DNA of 64,000 nucleotides from Clarkia xantiana subsp. parviflora. Lineage: Eukaryota; Streptophyta; Magnoliopsida; Myrtales; Onagraceae. Each line of letters opens with the position of its first letter. Positions within the stretch are counted from its first letter, which is position 1. The notes beneath the pieces are model-generated. The model had not been told where the DNA came from. It saw only the letters and a list, made by a program, of their open reading frames with translations, and ran no database searches. The DNA lies in the NCBI GenBank assembly GCA_036873135.1, contig JAPTYO010000001.1:124001-188000 (forward strand), given 5' to 3'. Shown piece after piece: positions 9,421 to 21,600 of this stretch. Both the position numbers and the translations under genes were made by a program.

Positions 9421-9575
9421 GTTCGCCTCCGTCGGACGGGCGCTTCGGCCCCGTCCGAGCCGTTGATGTTCTCGCGAAGTGTCCGGGTTGAAGTTTCGAT
9501 TGGAAATCATAAATGGGACGATAAAAATACAACGGTTTGGAAGTCAACGGGTTCAAATTGGGCGTATATCCATCA

Positions 9576-12500
9576 GGTACGATCAGGTACGTCTTGAATC
9601 AATGCAATAGCAACTGATTAAATCCAATTCAAAGCTCCGAGTTATGCTGTATAGATAAATAAATATTTGGTAAATCCCCATAACAGGTAGTACCCTTTGA
9701 ATAAATGGTGATTCCGAGACCGAACTAAAAAGGGATAAATACTTTAGTGTGATCATACATGTCTAGAATAAATGCGATAGCAATTGATTTCATACAATTC
9801 AGAGATACAAGGGTTTTACCATATGAATAAACGTTGATTTGAGACTGAACTAAAAAGGGATAAAAACTTTAGTATGATCACGTACGTCTTGATTCAATGC
9901 AATAACAACTGATTTAGTACAAGTCAGATCTCCGAGTGAAAATATATAGTTAAATAAAAATTTGGTAAATCCCCATAGGCGCTAATACACTTTGAATAAA
10001 CTGCGATTCTGAGACCGAACTAAAAAGGGATAATACTTAAGTATGATCATATATGTCTAGAATAAATGCGATAGCAACTGATTTCATCCAATTCAAAGGA
10101 CCAAGAGTGTTCCCATATGAATATAGGTTGATTCTGAGACAGAAATAAAAATGGATAAAGATTTTAGTATTATCACGTACGTCTTGAATCAATGTTATAG
10201 TAACTGATTTAGTCCAACTCTGAGCTCCGTGTGAAGATACATAGATAAATAAAAATTTGGTAAATCCCCATAGGCGGTAGTACCCTTTGAATAAGCGGTG
10301 ATTCCAAGACCGAACTAAAAAGGGAAACTACTTTAGTATTATCATATATATCTAGAATAATGTGACTGCAAGTGATTTCATCCAATTCAAAGATTTAAGA
10401 GTGTTACCTTGTGAATAAACGTTGATTATGAGACTGAAAATAAAAGGGATAACGACTTTAGTATGATCAAGTACGTCTTGAATCAATTCAAAATCAACTT
10501 ATTTAGTCCAATTCGGAGCAGCGAGTGAAAATATATAGATAAATAAAAATTTGGTAAATCCCCATAAGCGGTAGTACCCTTTGAATGAACGGTGATTCCA
10601 AGAACGAACTGAAAAGGGATAAATACTTTAGTATGATCATATATGTCGAGAATAAATGCGGTGGCAACTGATTCATCCAATACAGAGATCCAAGAGTGAT
10701 ACCCTATGAATAAATGTTGATTCTGAGACAGAACTAAAAATGGATAAAGACTTTAGTACGATCAGTTACGTCTTGAATGAATGCAATAGGAACTGATTTA
10801 ATCCAATTCAAAGCTCCGAGTTATGCTGCATAGATAAATAATATTTGGTAAATCCCCATAAGAGGTAATACCCTTTGAATAAATGGTGATTCCGAGACCG
10901 TACTCAAAATGGATAAATACTTTAGTGTGATCATACATGTTTAGAATAAATGCGATAGCAATTGATTTCATACAATTCAGAGATACAAGAGTTTTACCAT
11001 ATGAATAAACGTTGATTTGAGACTGAACTAAAAAGGGATAAAAACTTTAGTATGATCACGTACGTCTTGATTCAATGCAATAACAACTGATTTAGTACAA
11101 GTTAGATCTCCGAGTGAAAATATATAGATAAATAAAAATTTGGTAAATCCCCATAGGCGCTAATACACTTTGAATAAACTGCGATTCTGAGACCGAACTA
11201 AAAAGGGATAAATACTTAAGTATGATCATATATGTCTAGAATAAATGCGATAGCAACTGATTTCATCCAATTCAAAGGACCAAGAGTGTTCCCCTATGAA
11301 TAAACGTTGATTCTGAGACAGAAATAAAAATGTATAAAGATTTTAGTATTATCACATACATCTTGAATCAATGCTATAGTAACTGATTTAGTCCAACTCT
11401 AAGCTCCGTGTGAAGATACATAGATAGATAAATAAAAATTTGGTAAATCCCCATAGGCGGTAGTACCCTTTGAATAAGCTAGGATTCTGAGACCGGACTA
11501 AAAAGGGATAAATACTTTAGTATTATCATTTATATCTAGAATAATGTGATAGCAACTGATTTCATCCAATTCAGAGATTTATGAGTGTTACCTTGTGAAT
11601 AAACGTTGATTATGAGACCGAATCAAAAAGGGATAACGACTTTAGTATGATCAAGTACGTCTTGAATCAATTCAAAATCAACTGATTTAGTCCAATTCGG
11701 AGCTACGAGTGAAGATATATAGATAAATAAAAATTTGGTGAATCCCCATAAGCGGTAGTACCCTTTGAATGGACGGTGATTCCGAGACCGGACTGAAAAG
11801 GGATAAATACTTTAGTATGATCATATATGTCTAGAATAAATACGATGGCAATTGATTTCATCCAATACAGAGATCCAACAGTGATACCCTATGAATAAAC
11901 GGTTATTTTGAGACATAAATAAAAAGGGATAAAGACTTTGGTACGATCAGGTATGTCTTGAATCAATGCAATAGCAACTGATTAAATCCAATTCAAAGCT
12001 CCGAGTTATGCTGTATAGATAAATAAATATTTGGTAAATCCCCATAAGAGGTAGTACCCTTTGAATAAATGGTGATTCCGAGACCGAACTAAAAAGGGAT
12101 AAATACTTTATTGTGATCATACATGTCTAGAATAAATGCGTTAGCAATTGATTTCATACAATTCAGAGATACAAGAGTTTTACCATATGAATAAACGTTG
12201 ATTTGAGACTGAACTAAAAAGGGATAAAAACTTTAGTATAATCACGTACGTCTTGATTCAATGTAATAACAACTGATTTAGTACAAGTCAGATCTCCGAG
12301 TGAAAATATATAGATAAATAAAAATTTGGTAAATCCCCATAGGCGCTAATACACTTTGAATAAACTGCGATTCTGAGACCGAACTAAAAAGGGATAAATA
12401 CTTAAGTATGATCATATATGTCTAGAATAAATGCGATAGCAACTGATTTCATCCAATTCAAAGTTCCAAGAGTGTTCCCCTATGAATAAACGTTGATTCT

Positions 12501-12700
12501 GAGACATAAATAAAAATGGATAAAGATTTTAGTATTATCACGTACGTCTTGAATCAATGTTATAGTAACTGATTTAGTCCAACTCTGAGCTCCGTGTGAA
12601 GATACATAAATAAATAAAAATTTGGTAAATCCCCATAGGCGGTAGTACCCTTTGAATAAGCGGTGATTCCAAGACCGAACTAAAAAGGGAAACTACTTTA
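9576..12700. repeat. higher-order repeat of four dimers, about 1.18 kb
   Basis: Four distinguishable dimers recur in fixed order. The first has CCGAGTTATGCTG. The second has ACAAGTCAGATCTCCGAG and CGCTAATACAC. The third has AATGTTATAGTAACTGA, followed by a B unit with AATGTGACTGCAA. The fourth has TCAATTCAAAATCAACT and GCGGTGGCAAC. The first type starts at 9587, 10765, 11951, 13131 and 14312, that is every 1178-1186 bp. The four-dimer order is clean to about 12.7 kb; beyond this, variant dimers from the next block appear. Confidence 0.85.
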
Positions 12701-15700
12701 GTATCATCATATATATCTTGAATAATGTGACTGCAACTGATTTCATCCAATTCAAAGATTTAACAGTGTTACCTTGTGAATAAACGTTGATTATGAGACC
12801 GAAATTAAAAGGGATAACGACTTTAGTATGATCAAGTACTTCTTGAATCAATTCAAAATCAACTTATTTAGTACAATTCGGAGCTCCGAGTGAAAATATA
12901 TAGATAAATAAAAATTTGGTAAATCCCCATAAGCGGTGGTACCCTTTGAATGAACGGTGATTCCGAGATCGAACTGAAAAGGGATAAATACTTTAGTATG
13001 ATCATATATGTCTAGAATAAATGCGGTGGCAACTGATTCATCCAAAACAGAGATCCAAGAGTGATACCCTATGAATAAACGTTGATTTTGAGACATAAAT
13101 AAAAATGGATAAAGTCTTTAGTACGATCAGGTACGTCTTGAATAAATGCAATAGCAACTGATTTAGTCCAATTCAGAGCTCCGAGTTATGCTGTATAGAT
13201 AAATAAATATTTGGTTAATCCCCATAAGAGGTAGTACCCTTTGAATAAATGGTGATTCCGAGACCGTACTAAAAATGGATAAATACTTTAGTGTGATCAT
13301 ACATGTCTAGAATAAATGCGATAGCAACTGATTTCATACAATTTAGAGATCCAAGAGTATTATCCTATTAATAAACGTTGATTCAGAGATAGAAATAAAA
13401 AGGGATAAAGACTTTACTATGATCACGTACGTCTTGAATCAATGCCATAGCAACTGATTTTGTCCAATTCAGAGCTCCGAGTGAAGATATATATAGATAA
13501 ATAAAAATTTGGTAAATCCCCATAGACGGTAGTACCTTTGATTAAACGATGAATACGAGACCGAACTAAAAAGGGATAAATACTTTAGTATGATCATATA
13601 TGTCTAGAATAAATGCGATAGCAACTAATTTCATCCAATTCAAAGATCCAAGAGTGTTACCCTATGAATAAACGTCAATTTTGAGATAGAAAAAAATGGA
13701 TAAATATTTTAGTATGATCACGTACGTCTTGAATCAATGCTATAGCAACTGATTTAGTCCAACTCTGAGCTCTGTGTGACGATACATAGGTAAATAAAAA
13801 TTTGGTAAATCACCATAGGCGGTAGTACCCTTTGAATAAGCGGTGATTCCGAGACCGAACTAAAAAGGGATAAATACTTTAGTATGATCATCTATATCTA
13901 GAATAATGTGATAGCAACTGATTTCATCCAATTCAGAGATTTTATAGTGTTACCTTGTGAATAAACGTTGATTATGAGACCGAATTAAAAAGGGATAACG
14001 ACTTTAGTATGATCAAGTACGTCTTGAATTAATTCAAAATCAACTGATTTAGTCCAATTCGGAGCTACGAGTGAAGATATATAGATAAATAAAAATTTGG
14101 TAAATCCCCATAAGCGGTAGTAACCTTTGAATGAACGGTGATTCCGAGATCGAACTGAAAAGGGATAAATACTTTAGTATGATCATATATGTCGAGAATA
14201 AATGCGATGCAACTGATTTCATCCAATACAGAGATCCAAGAGTGATACCCTATGAATAAACGGTTATTCTGAGACAGAAATAGAAAGGGATAAAGAATTT
14301 GGTACGATCAGGTACGTCTTAAATCAATGCAATAGCAACTGATTTAATCCAATTCAAAGCTCCGAGTTAAGCTGTATAGATAAAAACATATTTGGTAAAT
14401 CCCCATAAGAGGTAGTACCCTTTGAGTAAATAGTGATTCCGAGACCGAACTAAAAAGGGATAAATACTTTAGTGTGATCATACATGTCTAGAATAAATGC
14501 GATAGTAATTGATTTCATATAATTCAGAGATACAAGAGTTTTACCATATGAATAAACGTTGATTTGAGACTGAACTAAAAAGGGATAAAGACTTTAGTAT
14601 GTTCACGTACGTCTTGATTCAATGCAATAACAAATGATTTAGTCTAATTCTGAGATCCATGTGAAGATATATAGTTAAATAAAAAGTTGGTAAATCCCCA
14701 TAGGCGATAGTACCCTTTGATTAAGCGGTGATTCCGAGACCCAACTAAAAAGGGAAACTACTTTAGTATTATCGTATATATCTAGAATAATTTGACAGCA
14801 ACTGATTTCATCCAATTCAGAGATTTAAGAGTGTTACCTTGTGAATAAACGTTGATTATGAGACCGAAATTAAAAGGGATAACGACTTTAGTTTAATCAA
14901 GTACGTCTTGAATCAATTCAAAATAAACTTATTTAGTCCAATTCGGAGCTCCGAGTGAAAATATATAGATAAATAAAAATTTGGTAAATCCCCATAAGCA
15001 GTAGTACCCTTTGAATGAATGGTGATTCCGAGACCGAACTGAAAAGGGATATATACTTTAGTATGATCATATATGTCTAGAATAAATGCGGTGGCAACTG
15101 ATTCATCCAATACAGAGATCCAAGATTGATACCGTATGAATAAACGTTGATTCTGAGACAAAAATAAAAAGGGATAAAGACTTTAGTACGATCAAGTACG
15201 TCTTGAATCAATACAATAACAACTGATTTAGTCCAATTCAGAGCTCTGAGTTAAGCTGTATAGATAAATAAATATTTGGTAAATCCCCATAAGCGGTAGT
15301 ACCCTTTGAATTAACGGTGATTCCTAGACTGAACTAAAAAGGGATAAATAATTTAGTGTGATCATATATGTCTAGAATAAATGCAATAGCAATTGCTTTT
15401 ATCCAATTCAGATATCCAAGAGTATTACCCTATTATTAAACGTTGATTTAGAGACCGAAATAAAAAGGGATAAAGACTTTACTAGGATCACGTACGTCTT
15501 GAATCAATGAAATAAAAACTGATTTTGTCCAATTCAGACCTCCGAGTGCAGATATATAGATAAATAAAAAAATTGTAAATCCCCATAGACGGTAGTACCC
15601 TTTGAATAAACGGCGATAATGAAACTGAAATAAAAATGGATAAATACTTTAGTATGATCATATATGTATAGAATAAATGCGATAGCAACTGATTTCATCC

Positions 15701-18600
15701 AATTCAAAGATCCAACAGTGTTACCCTATGAATAAATGTTGATTCTGAGACAGAAATAAAAATGGGTAAAGATTTTAGTATGATTACGTAAGTCTTGAAT
15801 CAATGCTATAGCAATTGATTTAGTCCAACTATGAGCTCTGTGTGAAGATACATAGATAAATAAAATTTGGTAAATCCCCATAGGCTGTAGTACCCTTTGA
15901 ATGAATGGTGATTCCGAGACGGAACTGAAAAGGGATAAATACTTTAGTATGATCATATATGTCTAGAATAAATGCGGTGGCAACTGATTCATCTAATACA
16001 GAGATCCAAGAGTGATACCGTATGAATAAACGTTGATTCTGAAACAAAATAAAAAGGGATAAAGACTTTAGTACGATCAGGTACGTTCATGTACGTCTTA
16101 AATCATATATATCTAGAATAATGTGACAGCAATTGATTTCATCCAATTCAGAGATTTAAGAGTGTTACCTTGTGAATAAACGTTGATTATGAGACTGAAA
16201 TTAAAAGGGATAACGACTTTAGTTTCATCAAGTACGTCTTGAATCAATTCAAAATCAACTTATTTAGTCCAATTCGGAGCTCTGAGTGAAAATATATAGA
16301 TAAATAAAAATTTGGTAAATCCCCATAAGCGGTAGTACCCTTTGAATGAATGGTGATTCCGAGAGCGAACTGAAAAGGGATAAATACTTTAGTATGATCA
16401 TATATGTCTAGAATAAATGCGGTGGCAACTGATTTTATCCAATTCAGATATCCAAGAGTATTACCCTATTATTAAACGTTTATTCAGAGACCGAAATAAA
16501 TAGGGATAAAGACTTTACTAGGATTAGGTACGTCTTGAATCAATACAATAACAACTGATTTAGTCCAATTCAGAGCTCTGAGTTAAGCTGTATAGATAAA
16601 TAAATATTTGGTAAATCCCCATAAGCGGTAGTACCCTTTGAATTAACGGTGATTCCTAGACTGAACTAAAAAGGGATAAATAATTTAGTGTGATCATATA
16701 TGTCTAGAATAAATGTGATAGCAATTGATTTTATCAAATTTAGATATCCAAGAGTATTACCCTATTATTAAACGTTGATTCAGAGACCGAAATAAAAAGG
16801 GATAAAGACTTTACTAGGATCACGTACGTCTTGATTCAATGAAATGAAAACTGATTTTGTCCAATTCAGACCTCCGAGTGCAGATATATAGATAAATAAA
16901 AAATTTGTAAATCCCCATAGACGGTAGTACCTTTAAATAAACGGTGATAATGAAACTGAACTAAAAATGGATAATACTTTAGTATGATCATATATGTCTA
17001 GAATAAATGCGATAGCAACTGATTTAATCCAATTCAAAGATCCAACAGTGTTACCCTATGAATAAACGTTGATTCTGAGACAGAAATAAAAATGGGTAAA
17101 GATTTTAGTATGATCACGTAAGTCTTGAATCAATGCTATAGCAACTGATTTAGTCCAACTCTGAGCTCTGTGTGAAGATACATAGATAAATAAAATTTGG
17201 TAAATACCCATAGGCGGTAGTACCCTTTGAATGAATGGTGATTCCGAGATCGAACTGAAAAGGGATAATTACTTTAGTATGATCATATATGTCTAGAATA
17301 AATGCGGTGGCAACTGATTCATCCAATACAGAGATCCAAGAGTGATACCGTATGAATAAACGTTGATTCTGAGACCAAAATAAAAATGGATAAAGACTTT
17401 AGTACGATCAGGTACGTCTTGAATCATATATATCTAGAATAATGTGACAGCAATTGATTTCATCCAATTCAGAGATTTAAGAGTGTTACCTTGTGAATAA
17501 ACGTTGATTATGAGATTGAAATTAAATGGGATAACGACTTTAGTTTCATCAAGTAAGTCTTGAATCAATTCAAAATACACTTATTTAGTCCAATTCGGAG
17601 CTCCGAGTGAAAATATATAGATAAATAAAAATTTGGTAAATCCCCATAAGCGGTAGTACCATTTGAATGAATGGTGATTCCGAGACCGAACTGAAAAGGG
17701 ATAAATACTTTAGTATGATCATATTTGTCTAGAATAAATGCGGTGGCAACTGATTTTATCCAATTCAGATATCCAAGAGTATTACCCTATTATTAAACGT
17801 TGATTCAGAGACCGAAATAAAAAGGGATAAAGACTTTACTAGGATCAGGTACGTCTTGAATCAATACAATAACAACTGATTTAGTCCAATTCAGAGCTCT
17901 GAGTTAAGCTGTATAGATAAATAAATATTTGGTAAATCCCCATAAGCGGTAGTACCCTTTGAATTAACGGTGATTCCTAGACTGAACTAAAAAGGGATAA
18001 ATAATTTAGTGTGATCATATATGTCTAGAATAAATGCGATAGCAATTGATTTTATCCAATTCAGATATGTATTACCCTATTATTAAACGTTGATTCAGAG
18101 ACCGAAATAAAATGGGATAAAGACTTTACTAGGATCATGTGCGTGTTGAATCAATGAAATAAAAACTGATTTAATCCAATTCAGACCTCCGAGTGCAGAT
18201 ATATAGATAAATAAAAAATTTGTAAATCCCCATAGACGGTAGTACCTTTGAATAAACGGTGATAATGAAACTAAACTAAAAATGGATAAATACTTTAGTA
18301 TGATCATATATGTCTAGAATAAATGTGATAGCAACTGATTTCATCCAATTCAAAGATCCAAGAGTGTTACCCTATGAATAAACGTTGATTCTGAGACAGA
18401 AATAAAAATGGATAAAGACTTAAGTATGATCACGTACGTCTTGAATCAAAGCAATAGCAACTGATGTAGTCTAATTCTAAGATCCATGTGAAGATATATA
18501 GATAAATAAAAATTTTGTAAATCCCCATAGGCGGTAGTACCCTTTGAATACGCGGTGATTCCGAGACCGAACTAAAAAGGGAAACTACTTTAGTATTGTC
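12700..18600. repeat. super-repeat copy 1 (about 5.88 kb)
   Basis: Rare variants recur to the right at a constant distance. AAGCGGTGGTACC at 12931 returns at 18823 and 24707 (5892 and 5884 bp). The GATATATATAGATAAAT expansion at 13483 returns at 19375. A GATAAAAACATATTTGG variant at 14379 returns at 20272. The A-deleted junctions at 16101 and 17422 return at 21969 and 23301. The block holds a four-dimer-type segment to about 15.2 kb, then 1.32-kb higher-order repeats. Boundaries are approximate. Confidence 0.75.
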
Positions 18601-21600
18601 ATATATATCTAGAATAATGTGACAGCAACTGATTTCATCCAATTCAGAGATTTAACAGTGTTACCTTGTGAATAAATGTTGATTATGAGACCGAAATTAA
18701 AAGGGATAACGACTTTAGTATGATCAAGTACGTTTTGAATAAATTCAAAATCATCTTATTTAGTACAATTCGGAGCTCCGAGTGAAAATATATAGATAAA
18801 TAAAAATTTGGTAAATCCCCATAAGCGGTGGTACCCTTTGAATGAACGGTGATTCCGAGATCGAACTGAAAAGGGATAAATACTTTAGTATGATCATATA
18901 TGTCTAGAATAAATGCGGTGGCAACTGATTCATCCCATACAGAGATCCAAGAGTGATACCCTATAAATAAACGTTGATTCTGAGACAGAAATAAAAATGG
19001 ATAAAGAATTTAGTACGATCAGGTACGTCTTGAATCAATGCAATAGCAACTGATTTAGTCCAATTCGGAGCTCCGAGTTAAGCTGTATAGATAAATAAAT
19101 ATTTAGTATATACCCATAAGCGGTAGTACCCTTTGAATAAACGGTGATTCCTAGAGCGAACTAAAAAAGGATAAATAATTTAGTGTGATCATATATGTCT
19201 AGAATAAATGCGATAGCAATTGATTTCATCCAATTCAGAGATCCAAGAGTATTACCCTATTAATAAACGTTGATTCAGAGATAGAAATAAAAAGGGATAA
19301 AGACTTTACTATGATCACGTACGTCTTGAATCAATGCAATAGCAACTGATTTTGTCCAATTCAGAGCTCCGAGTGAAGATATATATAGATAAATAAAAAT
19401 TTGGTAAATCCCCATAGACGGTAGTACCTTTGAATAAACGGTGAATACGAGAACGAACAAAAAAGGGATAAATACTTTAGTATGATCATATATGTCTAGA
19501 ATAAATGCGATAGCAACTAATTTCATCCAATTCAAAGATCCAAGAGTGTTACCCTATGAATAAACGTTGATTTTGAGATAGAAAAAAATGGATAAATATT
19601 TTAGTATGATCCCGTACGTCTTGAATCAATGCTATAGCAACTGATTTAGTCCAACTCTGAGCTCCGTGTGACGATACATAGATAAATAAAAATTTGGTAA
19701 ATCCTCATAGGCGGTTGTACCCTTTGAATAAGCGGTGATTCCGAGACCGAATTAAAAAGGGATAAATACTTTAGTATGACCATCTATATCTAGAATAATG
19801 TGATAGCAACTGATTTCATCCAATTCAGAGATTTTATAGTGTTACCTTGTGAATAAACGTTGATTATGAGACCGAATTAAAAAGGGATAACGACTTTAGT
19901 ATGATCAAGTACGTCTTGAATCAATTCAAAATCAACTGATTTAGTCCAATTCGGAGCTACGAGTGAAGATATATAGATAAATAAAAATTTGGTAAATCCC
20001 CATAAGCGGTAGTAACCTTTGAATGAACGTTGATTCCGAGACCGAACTGAAAAGGGATAAATACTTTAGTATGATCATATATGTCTAGAAAAAATGCGAT
20101 GGCAACTGATTTCATCCAATACAGAGATCCAAGAGTGATACCCAATGAATAAACGGTTATTCTGAGAGAGAAATAAAAAGGGATAAAGACTTTGGTACGA
20201 TCAGGTACGTCTTAAATCAATGCAATAGCAACTGATTTAATCCAATTCAAAGCTCCGAGATAAACTGTATAGATAAAAACATATTTGGTAAATCCCCATA
20301 AGTGGTAGTACCCTTTGAGTAAATGGTGATTCCGAGACCAAACTAAAAAGGGATAAATACTTTAGTGTGATCATACATGTCTAGAATAAATGCGATAGCA
20401 ATTGATTTCATATAATTCAGAGATACAAGAGTAACGTTGATTTGAGACTGAACTAAAAAGGGATAAAGACTTTAGTATGATCACGTACGTCTTGATTCAA
20501 TGCAATAACAACTGATTTTGTCTAATTCTGAGATCCATGTAAAGATATATAGATAAATAAAAAGTTGGTAAATCCTCATTGGCGGTAGTACCCTTTGAAT
20601 AAGCGGTGATTCCGAGACCGAACGAAAAAGGGAAACTACTTTAGTATTATCATATATATCTAGAATAATGTGACAGCAATTGATTTCATCCAATTCAGAT
20701 ATTTAAGAGTGTTACCTTGTGAATAAACGTTGATTATGAGACTGAAATTAAAAGGGATAACGACTTTAGTTTCATCAAGTACGTCTTGAATCAATTCAAA
20801 ATCAACTTATTTAGTCCAATTCGGAGCTCCGAGTGAAAATATATAGATAAATAAAATTTGGTAAATCCCCATAAGCGGTAGTACCCTTTGAATGAATGGT
20901 GATTCCGAGACCGAACTGAAAAAGGATAAATACTTTAGTATGATCATATATGTCTAGAATAAATGCGGTGGCAACTGATTTTATCCAATTCAGATATCCA
21001 AGAGTATTACCCTATTATTAAACGTTGATTCAGAGACCGAAATAAAAAGGGATAAAGACTTTACTAGGATCAGGTACGTCTTGAATCAATACAATAACAA
21101 CTGATTTAGTCCAATTCTGAGCTCTGAGTTAAGCTGTATTGATAAATAAATATTTGGTAAATCCCCATAAGCGGTAGTACCCTTTGAATTAACGGTGATT
21201 CCTAGACTGAACTAAAAAGGGATAAATAATTTAGTGTGATCATATATGTCTAGAATAAATGCGATAGCAATTAATTTTATCCAATTCAGATATCCAAGAG
21301 TAATACCCTATTATTAAACGTTGATTCAGAGACCGAAATAAAAAGGGATAAAGACTTTACTAGGATCACGTACGTCTTGAATCAATGAAATAAAAACTGA
21401 TTTTGTCCAATTCAGACCTCCGAGTGCAGATATATAGATAAATATAAAATTTGTAAATCCCCATAGACGGTAGTACCTTTGAATAAACGGTGATAATGAA
21501 ATTGAACTAAAAATGGACAAATACTTTAGTATGATCATATATGTCTAGAATAAATGCGATAGCAACTGATTTCATCCAATTTAAAGATCCAACAGTGTTA

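Larger units (their letters stand above)
1..9575 (-). mobile_element. Tat-type Ty3/gypsy LTR retrotransposon, element 1 (3' end outside window)
   Basis: Read on the minus strand the element runs 5' LTR (8601-9575), primer binding site, gag-protease, a second gag-like piece, a tandem-repeat 3' region, an antisense gene, then the 3' LTR just left of base 1. Base 1 matches element 2 at about 46953, some 136 bp inside its LTR, so the missing LTR should begin roughly that far outside the window. No reverse transcriptase, RNase H or integrase is present, so the copy is non-autonomous. Its internal right-hand end abuts satellite at 9576. Assignment to the Tat lineage rests on the extra antisense gene with a Transposase_28-like domain, the repeat-rich 3' region and similarity to element 2, whose pol has two RNase H domains. 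Confidence 0.85.
8601..9575 (-). repeat. 5' LTR of element 1 (975 bp)
   Basis: The LTR runs TGTTAAG...CATCA on the plus strand, so it has TG/CA ends in either orientation. The inner boundary is fixed by the primer binding site, and the outer one by the abrupt start of satellite at 9576. It resembles the element 2 LTRs: a CCTGCAA.AGGGGCAATA block followed by a G-run, a minus-strand TATA box, a palindromic U3 repeat, and the end GGGCGTATATCCATCA. The first five satellite bases, GGTAC, are the predicted target duplication; its partner would lie left of the window. Confidence 0.9.
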
